Source: Bolinopsis microptera (taxonomy: Eukaryota > Ctenophora > Tentaculata > Lobata > Bolinopsidae). Taken from it: a stretch of 64,000 nucleotides of DNA. Shown in pieces: positions 11,962-24,655 of the stretch; positions within the stretch are counted from its first letter, which is position 1, and each line of letters starts with the position of its first letter. Location: the NCBI RefSeq assembly GCF_026151205.1, contig NC_087077.1:17902475-17966474 (forward strand). The letters are read 5' to 3'. The notes below the pieces were generated by a model that did not search any database, had not been told where the DNA came from, and saw nothing but the letters and a program-made list of their open reading frames with translations. Made by a program: the position numbers and the translations under genes.

Positions 11962-14900
11962 TCAAAGAGGAATGAAACTGATAGAACTGTCAGTATCATT
12001 CAAACTGTCCTTCTTGTCTCTCAAGTCTCTTAAATCCAAGGATAGATCGGGGTCTGGCAAAGAGTCATCATCCTCTGATACAACCACCAAACTGAACTCC
12101 TTATCTGTAACTCTCTTCTTCTTTGTACGATTCGGTCTTGTTTTAGACTTAAACTCGCTCGTTCGCTCGATTTTACTAGGAAGAAGACTAGAAGATGAAA
12201 CTTTATCCACAAAGTCTATCAAACAATCCTTTCCGACAGGTTCCCCTATTTTAGCAATTTCTGAATCTAAATTCGATCCGGCAGGGTCAGTTTCTTCACG
12301 GTTTTGGATTAAACTTCCTACCGAAGTAGAGCTCTCACCTCCAATCGGGTCCTCCTTGGCTAACTTTACTCCTCCAGAGCGTGGTTTAACTGCGGGGCCT
12401 GCTAGCCTCCTCTTACTATCAGCACACCATACTTTGTGAGAATTCTTCAGTCTGATTACAGGGCTGACCTTTCTCAGCGTGGGCGCACTGACCGGGCTTG
12501 CGCTTACTGATTTGACTTCTTTATTTTTATTAGTTAAAGAACGGCCCCTTTCTTTGTTAGGGAAGGTCGCCGCTCCAGTAGTTTTTCTGGGGCGTCTCTC
12601 TTTCTTTGTAGTCTTCACAGGGGAGACTATCCTTTCACTTTTGCTTCTACTAACCTTGGTAGCTTTCCTTACTACTTTAGGTGACATTCTGTCTATATAA
12701 ATTCGGTCATATTTGTGGGCCTTCTTTCTATCTAGAGCGGTCTTATTTGGCATGCAAGGGAGCTTTGATTCTGATGGAATTGGTGCAAGGAATTCAGGTC
12801 TTTTCTCAGCAAGTACTGTTTCAAGTTGGACCGTTTCAAGGTCAACTTTCACTTTCTTTATCTCACCAACATTCTCCTTCATCTTACCAGTCCCGTACGC
12901 CGGGCTGAATGGACACATTCTCTTTCTTTCACTTCTCGTCATTATCTTCACTTTATCTAGAGATTTTTTCTTAAAGTTTGAACTTGAGGTTGGTCCTGAT
13001 GGCTTGGGGCTTTTTTGTTTTCTCTTGAGTACTCTTGTTTGAGGGTGCCCCGCATTTATACTCTTAACTTTTGTTTTCTTAAGCTGTTTATCTTTTTCTT
13101 CCGACATATTCCTATCTGTACCGGTTTCCGTCTCCATTGCTTTTGCAGCATCCAAGAGCTCCATATCATCCAATAGCATTCCTAGGTTTCGAGAGGTGGT
13201 GGACTGAACGCTCTCTAAAGTCTCAGGAAGCGGCTCTTCCAGGGTTTTGCAAGGAGCTGCAGCATCAGGTTCCCGCTCTGATTCCAGGAGCTCCATATCA
13301 TCCAATAGCATTCCTAGGTTTCGAGAGGTGGTGGACTGAACGCTTTCTAAAGTCTCAGGAAGCGGCTCTTCCAAGGTTTTGCAAGGAGCTGCAGTATCAA
13401 GTTCCCGCTCTGATTCCAGAGCTCCATATCATCCAATAGCATTCCTAGGTTTCGAGAGGTGGTGGACTGAACGCTTTCTAAAGTCTCAGGAAGCGGCTCT
13501 TCCAGGGTTTTGCAAGGAGCTGCAGCATCAGGTTCCCGCTCTGATGCCACTGGCGGCTTCTGCTGGACTGTGTCGTGACTATCCCCCTGATTTCCTACAT
13601 TATTTGGAAGATATTTTGTAACGATCTCTTCGATCATAGCCTTCATGTTAGCCTCAGATTGATCAGAGTTAGATACTGCCTCAACTGATGTACTAGGACC
13701 TGGGTTGCGGGTTGTCTGCTCTCCAAACAGACGGTCTCCGGAGGATGAGACTGGTTCCCCAGAGGATGAGACTGGTTCCTCGCTATGTTTAGATGTGGAG
13801 CTTGTTGATCGGCTGCGGGTTTTTAAGCGGGAGATATCTTGTGCTTGCCTGGAGGTAGATTGCCTTGCTCTTTGCTCAGGGGCGCGGATTTGAAAAGGAG
13901 GAATATCTGAGCTTGTAACATCTTGAGGGGTACCAGAGCGGATTGGACTGCTAGCCTGAGAACACATAATTTGATTAATGCGTAGATTGGAATAATTGAA
14001 ACATATTGTACACAAATTATGTGGGAAGGCAAGAAACTGACATGTTAGAAAATTAACTTAACAATTATTAAACATCGAATGCTCCAAACAATGCAAGGTG
14101 GTTTATGTCTAGGAAACTGTAAACAAAGGAAGCAGTTAAGACAACTATAAAATATAAATTACCAACCTGATCCAGAAATATATCCTCCACGAGATGGGAG
14201 TCGTGTTGGGTTAGAGATTCCACCTCCTCCAGGACAATTGAACAGTCCTCCGGCGAGATATTGTACCTCATATTGCACTCATTTCCCTTTCTAGCTGGGT
14301 ATCCTTTAACTTTCTCCCATTGCTCTTCCAGCTGAGTCCTGGAGGAAGTTTAGTTTCATTCTCAAGGGGTTCTCTTCGTGATGTTAGCACATATTGTTTT
14401 ACCAACAGACATTAAATAGGATGGCAGGTAATCACGTATCTACCAAGGTTAAATTAACTATTTAACTGGGTTGGGTCAGGTTAAATTAAGGTACAGTGAT
14501 GCCTTTACTTGAATCTTGCATAGCATTTGGTGAGTGTAGTTTCCAAAGAATCTTTTGTTTTTTTCTGCTCTTCAATCCACAACTGGTCAATTGAATCACT
14601 GTGACTCTTCTGAAATAATAACGAATCATAAGACTTGAAAGACTCTACTAGCTCTACTATCTAGACCCAGCTAGACAAATCTACAATGATAGGGTAGCTA
14701 AAATGTATAAATCATGACGTGGAAAATGTTAATCCACTTAGTATAGGGGTTGTTCACATATTACGTAATCAGCCAGGGGGGGGGGGGGGGGGTGGTTCTC
14801 AAATGATAACGGTTGAGTACAATTTTTTAATTCGAATTTCATTCAGTTTCACTTTGATAGCGATTCAAGATTCAACTCGCATCAACGAACCATTTATTAC

Positions 14901-17315
14901 CCAATGGGGCATAGTGGGACATAGTGCAGCAAGATTTGCTCATAGATCATATTTCTCTTTAACTTACCCCACGTGACGAAGTAAAGTGCAGCAAGAGTTG
15001 CTCACATTTATCTTGAACTTTACCCTTGGTATCAGCAAACATCTCATTGTAATTGTGCTTATGTTTCTGAAACAGAGCAGGGTCATAAAATGTTACAATT
15101 TATTCCAAGATATGAACTGTGGATGCGTCCATCAAATTAGAGCAATTGAGAAAAGTGGCACATCAAAATTGGGATAGTTTGAGATCTAGATTCTAGAAAT
15201 GCAAAATGGTTCTGGAGAAATTTCATCGTTCATTTTGAGAGATACATGAATTATTGGACAATGGACTGTTCTATCGATTTTTTTCTTTTTGTGGACCCAT
15301 CACCCAATGGAACTCCCAATGGAACTGCCATTTCGAAGATAGACGACATGATATCATTACTGATTACATGCGTGCGCAAGTCATGCCGCACGCATGTGCA
15401 GCATATGCTGCTGGTGCGGCCGGCCGGCAGTCTAGTGCGCGCTCGCTGCTCGATCAATTTACTGATCGAGCAAATTTGGTCATCATTTATCCATTCGGCG
15501 TTCGCCGCCGCTCTCATAACAACATTGAAGTTACATCCGGTAGAACTTGTTTTTATGTTCACATAAATTTCAGGGGTAACCCAGGGAAAATATGTTATAA
15601 ATATAGTTTTTCTAGTTTCCTGAATTACAGGAAATCGAAGATAATGTCATTATTTTGCATGACTATAATTACTGCGAGACTTTTCGTTCCCCACTTCTAA
15701 TTTAAAATATAAATTTACTCAAGTAATTGTATAAAGAACAGGTTTAATTCGTTTTCTAGATCGGCTTAACTTTTCCGTCTAAATTTTTAGCAAAATTGCT
15801 GCTGCAAAACAATAAAATTTGATTTCGTCAAGTCGTGCTGTTTGTATCAATAAAGAGTTTGTAGATTGTGTGCGGCATGAACATAGTAAGACGGTAAAAC
15901 TTTGCCCCAGAGGCCCCGAGGTACTTTTTTATCGGGCCCAGAAAATTCATTCCACGATCCTGAGTAAATAAGATTCAAATGTAAATAAAAAAGTTACTAA
16001 GAAAGATGAAGGGGACACTACTTTAAAAACCTACCCGGAAATGCCGTTGACAAAGATCCTGGTCTTTAGAAAATACTCGTGAGATGGCACCTTTATCTGT
16101 TATCTGCTTTCCATTACACAGGAACCACTGAGTAAGATCAAGATAAGAGATTTTAGTGAAATAGTTAGGAAATATCTGAATTAGAAGATTAGAAATGAGA
16201 CTTCAGAAGTTGTCTGATAGTATTAGTATGTAAAGAATTCATCTCAGTCATCCAAAACCTTGAAATGGGGGAAGGTTTGAGAGTCTTTAAACATTGTGTA
16301 AGGTACTAAGATATAATATTTAATTAATTGACTAAACATTTTTAGTGTATTTCCCGGCACCACTGTCAATATGCTTTGACTGCCGTGTTTTGGATCACCC
16401 AGAATAGCTTTTAGAAATGTTTTACAAAGTTTTTCTCACTCCAGCTGCAGTCTGGTAGTGTTGAGTTTCATGAATATTTCTCCATAAATTATGTTGTTGC
16501 CTCATTGTAGATATTTTGGTCTTGTGTAAATGTAATTGTAATACATTGACGTACAATTTATTTGAATTTTGTAATGAAAATTTAGCAGTATACAATATAA
16601 TACATACCAGGTATTTTAACTGGTTGATAACGATAAGAAAGTACTCCGGATCAGTAATAAAACAGAGCGCACTGAACCACTCCTCCTCTAGGTTAAGAGC
16701 TTGGACTAACTTGTTTGCAATTGTTATCCGCATAGGCACTGGCACGTTTACATCTGAAACAATACATCAGATAACGCAGTGCAATACTGTATTTGAGTAC
16801 TTGGTGTGAGATAAAATGGCTGTAAATAATAAAAGTGGATATTCTTATCATTGGAGCAAGTCGTCACGGCTATTAGAATTGTCATTTTAAAATATGGTGA
16901 GAAAATGTTAACCTAGCCTTCCCGCCTAAATTTGACCCGCTAAGTAATGCAAATTCTGCATAATATATATAATATTATTTTCCGTAGAATAGATGTACAT
17001 CAATTGAGCGTGAGATTCAATAAAATCACCTGATTATGCAGGCTACATATTACATGTGACCTAAACATGTGACCTAAATATAAATGGAAGACTTATTTTT
17101 CGTAAAGACTTGAAGGGGCCATCACTTCTTTTGACCACTCCTGATCCCACAGCGAGGTAAATTTTCTCGTAATAAGGTTAACATATTATGTATAATATAA
17201 TATTTATAAATAATATAATGAAAATCACCTCATGTTATTTGTACTAACCTGCCAGTTTCTCTACCGTCCAGTCTGCACGCAGCAGGAGGTGCTCCCCAAT
17301 ACAATGCAATATCAT
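11962..17315 (-). CDS. Unrecognised basic SP-rich protein with 44-aa repeats, frameshifted
   Basis: Six exons join in phase on the minus strand: 17315-17249, 16753-16608, 16127-16035, 14609-14509, 14338-14167 and 13955-11962. The first ATG (17315) is a candidate only, because the frame stays open upstream. About 190 N-terminal residues look globular and helical and include a stretch rich in E and W (LEEEWFSALC). The last exon encodes three 44-residue repeats and then about 400 lysine/arginine-rich residues with several S-P sites (MSPKVVRK, IVSPVK, KVSPVIR), as in nuclear or chromatin proteins phosphorylated by proline-directed kinases. A one-base deletion near 13420 breaks the frame; restoring it would give about 857 aa. 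I do not recognise the family and assign no function. It lies 1.4 kb downstream of MTHFR on the same strand. Confidence 0.7.
13156..13550 (-). repeat. Three coding 132 bp tandem repeats
   Basis: Copies begin at 13156, 13288 and 13419 on the + strand. Each encodes 44 residues including LPETLESVQSTTSRN and LGMLLDDMEL. The first spacing is 132 bp and the second 131 bp because one base is missing from the copy at 13419, which causes the frameshift in the host exon. Confidence 0.9.
14734..14815 (+). mobile_element. Solo MITE end with poly-G run
   Basis: The text GGGGTTGTTCACATATTACG followed by TAATCA and a run of about 17 G matches the ends of the element at 57141-58070. No matching opposite end is visible nearby, so this is a truncated copy lying upstream of exon 14609-14509 of the minus-strand gene, in its intron. 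Confidence 0.55.
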
Positions 17316-18734
17316 ACCGTCATTATAACAAGCTCCTTCAGTGAGACGATAGTCGATTATAATAATAAAATAATAATCGCAAAATTATATTAGAATTATT
17401 TTCGGTATCAGTAGTGAAGTATTTCTAGACAAACAGTATCAATATTATCATGACGGCTATATCAGGAGATTATTACAAATTTAATCTGAATGAACTACAC
17501 AGTATTGAAAGCGGATAAAAATAATTTTGTGGAAATGATGTGAAATACAAGCTTTGTGGTCCGTTCAATTGATGAAATTCGATACTCTAAAATGCAAATC
17601 CCGTGAGAAATTACACTGCCAACTTTCCAAATACGTACTTTTCTTAGAGACCACTACTGGTGACTGGTGAGGAGGTGACGATTTAATATCTCTTCAACAA
17701 AAACGCTGTTTAAGCAGTACAGACCATTCTCTCATGCAGGGCTATTAAATCACCTCCCCATCGATAACAACAATGGGTATAACATTTTTCTTGTATCTTC
17801 ATATCCACGATTATTTTTAGTTTTTTAACAGAATAATATAACTATACACAGATAACGTGACATTTAACAGTCATAGAGTTCACTATGCAGCTCTATCTCA
17901 AGTCATATCTAGTTGAAACCTGTGCTCATAATTTAAACTTCCGGTTAAAATCAGTAATTCAGAATTAAACTTTATTCCAATTTCGAGTAATATTTGTTGG
18001 AAATGATAAATTAATGAACCAGTTTATGAATGATTTCATGTTTCAACATGTCATTTATTAGCACATCAAACAGTAATTAACCACGAATTCAGAGACAATA
18101 TGTCATTTATTAGCAAAACAAACAGTAATTAACCATGATTTCGGAGACAATATGTCATATAATGGAAAAGCAAACAGTAATTAACATCTGTTTAATTCAA
18201 TCGCACTCTTCCCAGACTTACTTCAGTGAAACAGCTCTGCAATGTTTAAAATAAGTGCATCTTTTGGTTTTAAATAACTCAAAAACTTAAAAACTGAATT
18301 TAATTCCAAACCAATGCAATGGACCTGTCCAATGTGTTCAATTGACAGTGATATTTGCTAAAATGAAGTTAAATGGCAAATATCAGAAGTATCTGTCAGC
18401 CCATTGAACCATGCAAACACAAACTGTGTGTCAGTAATCAACAAAAAACAAGGCGGCGGTAATTTAACAAATAATAAGTAACGTAAAAAAGGTATATATT
18501 CGTTAGCATTCAGCTTAAAAGAGGGAAGTTACACAAGATATACATAAATAGAACATTTAGTCAAAATAAACCTCAGTTTCTCTTACATTCCAATGGGAAT
18601 TGCAACTCGCGTAGATCAAGAATATGAGTTGAGAAACATGAATTTTAAAATACTGTAAACGATATTTTATAATCAAATATGAAAAGTCCAATTTTAAAGT
18701 TTATTCCTTTCGTAAGAATCTGTACTTAATATAA

Positions 18735-21285
18735 TCATCCGTTGAGTTGTCCATTGTAGTTTCCTTTGTACTTTCCAGTCTCGTTTTGCTTAATCCCTCC
18801 AATAACCTCCTCTAAAAACTCCCACAGTGTCGTCCCTGAAGTTAGTTTTAATATACAGTTTTAAAACCTTTGCACACAACTATATGTACACAATCAAAGC
18901 TTATGATCTGGAAGCCAGAATGATGAGCACTAATCGTAAGGTTGATGGCAGTTAAATATGTTACAATATATTAATGAACAAACCTGTCACAAAGTCGTTA
19001 TCAACAAGACATATGAGGTAGAGATCATCTACTATATCTTCTAACACTCTCCTCGATTGACCTTCGTACAGTTGTCCTGGTATATGATAATTAATATCAT
19101 ATTTAACGATACAATTAACAGTACCAAACCAGCACTGTGTTGAGTCAAGAATCTCTTATATCTCCCCCGCCGGCCGCCACCTATCAGACATCAGTACTAT
19201 TATAGAATGAGGAAATAATATTACTCACCCCACTTTTCGATCCACAAAGCAAAGGCCTCGTCCTTCCATATAAGGAAGGTTTTGTAGTCTGCAATAGTGG
19301 GCTGAACAATCTCTCTGCCAGGGAACACACCCCATGTCAGAGCAATGGGGGAGTTCTTCTTGTAGTTAGTGTAGCTGTAAATATTTAACATATTTGTAAA
19401 GATTCAGATGTAAAGATAACATATTTAAAATAATATATGATATATTAAGGTTGAATTTTTATGTATTGGACCATTGGTGCCTTTAACTGTATTTTTCATG
19501 GCTTGCTAGCCGCTAGGTTAATGTGAATCTATTTTAAACTGTATTTTTGAAGAAAATTCAACGGCAACAATGTTTCATAACTCTGTGTTTTTAATGTAAA
19601 ACCAAACTATAAATTCAGCTGGATATCGTGGTTAAATATTCAACATACCTATCAGTTCCTCCTTTGTTCGAAATGGTATAGCTGAGTAACGGGAATTTAG
19701 CAATTTTATCGATGATCATCTTTGCATCATCAGATCGAGCAAAGAATTCAATGTATGATTTCTGGTAGATGTAACCGTTCTTTGGACCCCAGCCAAATGT
19801 TTGGTCACTGGACTTAGCACAATTCACAGGGGGCTGAGAGTTGATGGTGAACAAATAGTTACTGTTCAGTTTCAGGATCTGTTCCTTGATTAGAACAGTT
19901 TCAGGTTGCAACTGTTCATCCACCCAGGGTAGTGACGTCACTTCAAAACCTTGTCTGTTGGGTGTGCCATCTAAGAAAGACATGAAAACATCTCTGATAT
20001 CATCGATATCCCTTATATCATTACCCCACATTTCAAGAAATTTCGATTTCTTGACAGCTTTGGACATATAGAAGGGATGGTAATCTTCCAAGTCACCAAA
20101 TGCAGGATTGCTAGAATTTCCCCATCTGCCATTGGGAAATTCATCCCATGTTTTTGTTCTGGTAATGTAGCTCTTTGGCCTCTGAGCCCAATACACTGGC
20201 CTCACATCCTCCGTCACCAGACGATCCTCATTCGCTGTGGTTTGCCATGGGAAGAACCTTCTGCTTTTATCTTTACTGTATAAACCGAGCTCTTTGACAA
20301 TTTTGTTTGGCCCGATCTCTCTGTTAAGGGTGTAGATATGGATTCCTGCAGTGAGGCCCTTTTCAAAAAGTTGTTCCACCAGTTTCACGGTGAACTCAAC
20401 CCCTATTTCCCTGATTGCTTCATCATCATCTTTTTTTTCCTCTATCATATCTACTAGGTCCTTTGGGACAATAACGTTGCAGGCAAGCTTCTTCAGTTTT
20501 CTCAGGGAATCATAATTTTGGATTGGCAGGATCCCAGCTATTATTGGAATGTTTATGTTATGCTTTCTGCAATCATTGATAAACCTTTCATACTTATCAC
20601 ACTCAAACAAAAGCTGAGAAATGATGAAATCAGCCCCAGCATCAACTTTCTGTTTGAGATGAACTAGGGTCTCCTCGTATGTTGAATCTGGATGACCATC
20701 CGGATAACCAGCCACTGCAATAACGAAAAGTTCCCCAAATTCTGCTTTTATCCACGTCACAAACTCGGAGGCATATCTAAAATCACTATCAACAGAATTA
20801 CTATCACCTGAGAGAGCCAGGATGTTTCTTATACCTTGAGAATAAGCATCAGTGAGTATTTCTTTCAGATCCATTTTAGTCAGACGATCACAAGTCACAT
20901 GTAGTAAAATCTCAATTCCACAATAGTTGACTGCAGTGGTGGCAATAGTCATGGAACTACAAGTTGCACTAGATGCAGAGGACTTTCCTGCATGCCATGT
21001 AACATCCATAAAAAGTGGGATACCTTTGTTCATGCGGTCCATCCTGTTGACAAGATTGGCCGCTCCATCTCGAGTTCTAGGAGGAAAAAACTCCAACGAA
21101 TAGAATCTGTCCCCATTTTGGACTTTTGATTTAATCTTTTCAATGAGATTTTTAGATCCATCTGAATGACAATACTCAAAATTGGTTGGAGACTCACAAA
21201 GCTCAAACTTCATGTCACTAGCCTCGGAGTCCACCTCCCATCTCCCATCAAACTGTTCATCAATCAGGTTTCCAAGACAAGGCAT
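18735..21285 (-). CDS. MTHFR: Methylenetetrahydrofolate reductase, complete
   Basis: It reduces 5,10-methylene-THF to 5-methyl-THF with NAD(P)H and FAD, feeding methionine synthesis in the cytosol. Four exons join in phase: 21285-19649 (very long), 19374-19229, 19076-18984 and 18835-18735, giving 658 aa, close to the 656 aa human enzyme. The catalytic TIM-barrel domain (about 45-340) has SLEFFPPRT with the conserved Glu at residue 65, plus [23 protein letters not shown] and IYTLNRE. A linker with [15 protein letters not shown] leads to the regulatory S-adenosylmethionine-binding domain, with [43 protein letters not shown] and LVDNDF. A short N-terminal extension with few serines precedes the barrel. 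The usual LRGD motif reads LSGD at residues 158-161. The acceptor just before the ATG suggests a 5' noncoding exon. Confidence 0.97.
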
Positions 21286-21599
21286 TTTCAGCTAACAATG
21301 GTATATATTTGATTACAAATTCAATCTAGTAGGAACATGACATTTTACAAAATAAAATTAAAAATTAAAATCTGTAATTGTTAAATTAATACATCAAATT
21401 GAACCTTACAAATTCGATTTACTTTTATCCTAGCGTAAAATATTCTTGGAAACATATCTGTTAATAATTGGATTTGTGTTGAACTTAAATTATTTTAGGA
21501 TTACTACTATTGTGTATTCAATAAAGTAATTATCACTTTTAAATCCTTGTATTCTATATCATAAGCTTGGGGAATGGGGATCCTTCATCCTTCCCAACC

Positions 21600-22190
21600 G
21601 TTTGAACCCTTTAACGCCCAAGTTTAGCTCCGCACTTCAATCAGAAGCCCAGATATCTTGCAATAAGTGCGTCGATCAGTACTCGCGATAGCGTAAGATT
21701 AGGGTGTGGCCTAATACCTCAACAACCTGATGTCTAAAGACTTTGAAACCATGCTCTACCCCACTCAATATGATAATTCTGAACATTTTGCTGCCCGAGT
21801 TTTGCTCCTAATTTTAATCATAAGCTGAGTAATTTTGATTTTAAGCGCTGCAATCGCTACTCGCGACAGCGTAAAAATAGGTTTTTGCCTAATAACTCAT
21901 ACTCTACCCTACTTAATGTGATGATTTTGAACATTTTAATGCCCAGGATGAGCACCTAACTCAATCAGAAGCCAAGATATCTCGTATTTAGTGTGCAAAT
22001 AACGAGAAAAAAGGGGTGTGGCCACATACCTCAACAACCTGATGTCTGGTGACTTTAAAATTATGCTCTACCCCCCTAAATGTGATGATTCTGAACGACT
22101 TTAAAGTCAAGTTGAGCTTCTAATTCCAATCAGAAGGGGAGTTATTTTGATTTTAAAGTCTCCAAAGCGCCAAAAAAGGGCGTGGTCAAT
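21600..22190. repeat. Diverged tandem repeat, about 190 bp units
   Basis: Three degenerate copies share phrases such as AATCAGAAGCC, AGATATCT, CCTCAACAACCTGATGTC and ATGCTCTACCCC followed by a TGATGATTCTGAAC-like block. The copies lie end to end upstream of MTHFR. No ORF spans them. Confidence 0.75.
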
Positions 22191-22235
22191 TGCGCAAAAC
22201 TGCACCATAGCCAAAATTTCTACCCAAGCCAAATT

Positions 22236-22475
22236 TGTTTCTGATGGGTCCCTTGAGCTATTCCAAGTCTCAAACCCCGGGCGGAAGTTATATAGACGGA
22301 AATGTCTTCAGATCCTTGACTAAATAGATTTGTAGTGTTGTAATTAGTTTTATATTTTATCATATGTTTTTTCACACACCGGAGGTATGGGCCCACAGCT
22401 ATTCCAAGTCTCAAACCCCGGGGCGGAAGTTATATAGACGGGAATGTCTTCAGATCCATGACTAATTACATTTAT
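22236..22475 (+). repeat. Direct duplication, about 75 bp
   Basis: The block beginning CTATTCCAAGTCTCAAACCC and ending near GACTAA occurs at 22238-22324 and again at 22398-22466 with few differences, about 160 bp apart. Confidence 0.8.
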
Positions 22476-23429
22476 TGAGAATTATGTAATGTAATGCGAT
22501 GGAATTATTTTAAGCGGGCATATCCTGTCCAAACCCAGGATACATGACATAAAAGATTCGTTTTAACTTGTTTGCATGAAAAGCATTAATAAGCAAGCAG
22601 TATACAGCGAATGAACACATAACGACTTTGACAATTGACAGACGATTAATCGATTGTGAGTTATGACTGACTTAACTGTATGGGTCAACTACTGAAACTG
22701 TATTGTATACTATCTTAATCATTATACTGGACATGAGATGACAAAGTAAACCTCCACTTAGAACTTGATTAGTCACGAACAATAGAATCATCAAAAACCA
22801 GTACAATAAAACATCTTGATCAATAAATGCCTAGCAGCACCTAACCAGACAGCGGCCGTGTACCTTTTTCGACTCCACTGAGTCCCTGATGGACTTTTGT
22901 TTACTTTTTGTAATCAATAATTTGACCAACCTTTCTTTCTCGAAACATAATTCTACTGTACTTCCTTATAGTATTAAGATACAGCAAATGTGAAGATAAG
23001 TAAAATACAATTTTGAAATAAAATACAATTTTTATTTTCCACAGAAGAATCAATACATATTGAATTATAAATATCCGATAATTCCATCAATAATCATTAA
23101 AAGTTGCTTTGTCAGTTGTAAAATCAAAAACGAAAAGCCGTACGCTGAACGCGCGCGGCATTTTTTTCTGCAGCTGCCTAGCTTGTAGCCGCTAACATCA
23201 AAGCCGCCGCGCGCGCCCAGTGCTGGGGTGCATTTTCATTAACAATTAAACTTGGTCAAAGTTATTATTTATATACAATTCCTAAATTAAATCAATAATC
23301 ATGTTAATATGAGTATTCAACACTACTTGACAACAAATATTTGCCGGCCCATCGACGATTCAGTCGCCGAAACAAAAATCAAATGTTTGCTTTTTCGTTT
23401 CGGGAACTATTTGAACTCAGTACTATATG
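22476..23429. other. Intergenic stretch, no gene seen
   Basis: AT-rich DNA with a short CG-rich patch (23140-23225) containing runs of GCGCGC. I see no ORF, RNA gene or clear mobile element in it. Confidence 0.4.
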
Positions 23430-23463
23430 CATTTCATTAATCTATTACTAGATTAATGAAATG
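23430..23463. repeat. Perfect 14 bp hairpin
   Basis: CATTTCATTAATCT is followed by a 6 nt loop and its exact reverse complement. It lies just beyond the 3' tail of the LINE fragment. Confidence 0.8.
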
Positions 23464-23503
23464 TCATGTTGCATTGTAAATATTTAAAGTGTACGATATA
23501 TTA

Positions 23504-24655
23504 GGATACAAGGATACAAGGATACAAGGATACAAAAGTGATAATTATTTTATTGAATTCACAATAGTTATAATTCTGAAATAATTTAAGGTTACACAAT
23601 TCTAGTTATTTGCAAATGTGTAGGGATAAAATAGAAATGTTTTATAATACTATTTTTGAGGTCCTATAGCATTATGCATTGGCCAGTATTTGAGTGGAAA
23701 TCTGGGCTCTTATAGTAGGCTGTAAAATTTTCGTTCACAGAGAGAATTGAATGGATTGCTCTTGCTGTGGCAGTAAATTTTGTAGGGTCTAGTGTTTTAT
23801 CGGATAGCAAACCGGCTAGGTCAGTAATATTTTTGGGATGGAAGTTAAATTTTTCTCTAACTGAGGAGTAGAGTAAACAGTCAGTTAGAACATGAATTTC
23901 GTCCTCAATAGGCTTAAGCCCCTTGCTGAAAAAGCAAAAAGTGCACCATCGATGTTCTCTTGGTACTAGGGGGGTTTCGTAACGGCCCCTCTCAATGTAA
24001 AGATTGTGGCAGCTAATACGAAACCTTGTTAAGCTTTTCCGAGCATCGGGGATCTTAACCACTCCTAAGTATGTTTCTGGTTCAAAATCATGTTTAATTT
24101 GATTGTAGAATTCTAATTTAGGTGAGGATGCCTTGGCAGATTTCCAGGTATCCACAAATTCTTCCCTCATGTTGTGACTGATTTGGGTAGAGAGCTTGGA
24201 TTTTGAAGAGGATGAGTGGGGGAAGTTATATTTGGTGAGAAGATTAGAGATGTTGGTGTACCAAGGAAGGCCCAGCATAATCTGCTCGTGACATGCAGCG
24301 GAGAGGAGTTCATTTTCAGTGCTTTCAAGACGACTATAGAAATCTATTGCAAGTTTGCAGGCTTCAAAGAAGAGGGGGTGGCACCCACTTTCGCCCCAGC
24401 AGCCTATATTTGATGCTTTTGAATGGACAGACAAGGACCACTTGATAAACTTAAGGTGGAATCTTTCATAGTGGTCTTGTGAGATGTACCTGAGAGTATG
24501 CTGGGGGTTGGCTTTGCTATCTGTTTTGGAGAGGTATCTCATGGTTTTTGAGTGAGGACATAAGATTTGGCAGCCATAGAGCAGTATCGGTTTTATTAGA
24601 GAGTCAAATAGAATGTTTAGGGAACGGTGAGAGAGGGCATCTTTGACGATATTGC
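23504..24655 (-). mobile_element. 5'-truncated LINE (non-LTR retrotransposon) with octamer tail
   Basis: On the minus strand the 3' part of a reverse transcriptase ORF ends at 23664. Past the stop, 23504-23535 holds four copies of the 8 bp unit GGATACAA (+ strand), the kind of microsatellite tail known for CR1/L2-like elements. The 5' side stops abruptly near 24655, as expected for target-primed reverse transcription that ended early. Confidence 0.8.
23664..24655 (-). pseudogene. Reverse transcriptase C-terminal fragment of the LINE
   Basis: The frame opens upstream of the ATG at 24542: translation from about 24655 gives the typical end of the RT domain, LFDSLIKPILLYGC. The following roughly 290 residues end in a cysteine/histidine-containing region (WCTFCFF, then EIHVLTDC), as found after the RT domain of many LINE ORF2 proteins. 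Endonuclease and RT catalytic parts are absent, so it cannot be active. The visible part has no internal stop, which suggests a fairly young insertion. Confidence 0.85.

Noticed and set aside
15246-15700. Overlapping ORFs on both strands with GC-rich hairpins
   Set aside because: No domain, no splice context and no codon preference for either strand; left unannotated.
22857-22915. Possible hammerhead ribozyme core (CTGATGGA)
   Set aside because: The core differs from CUGAUGA and no GAAA with matching stems is present.
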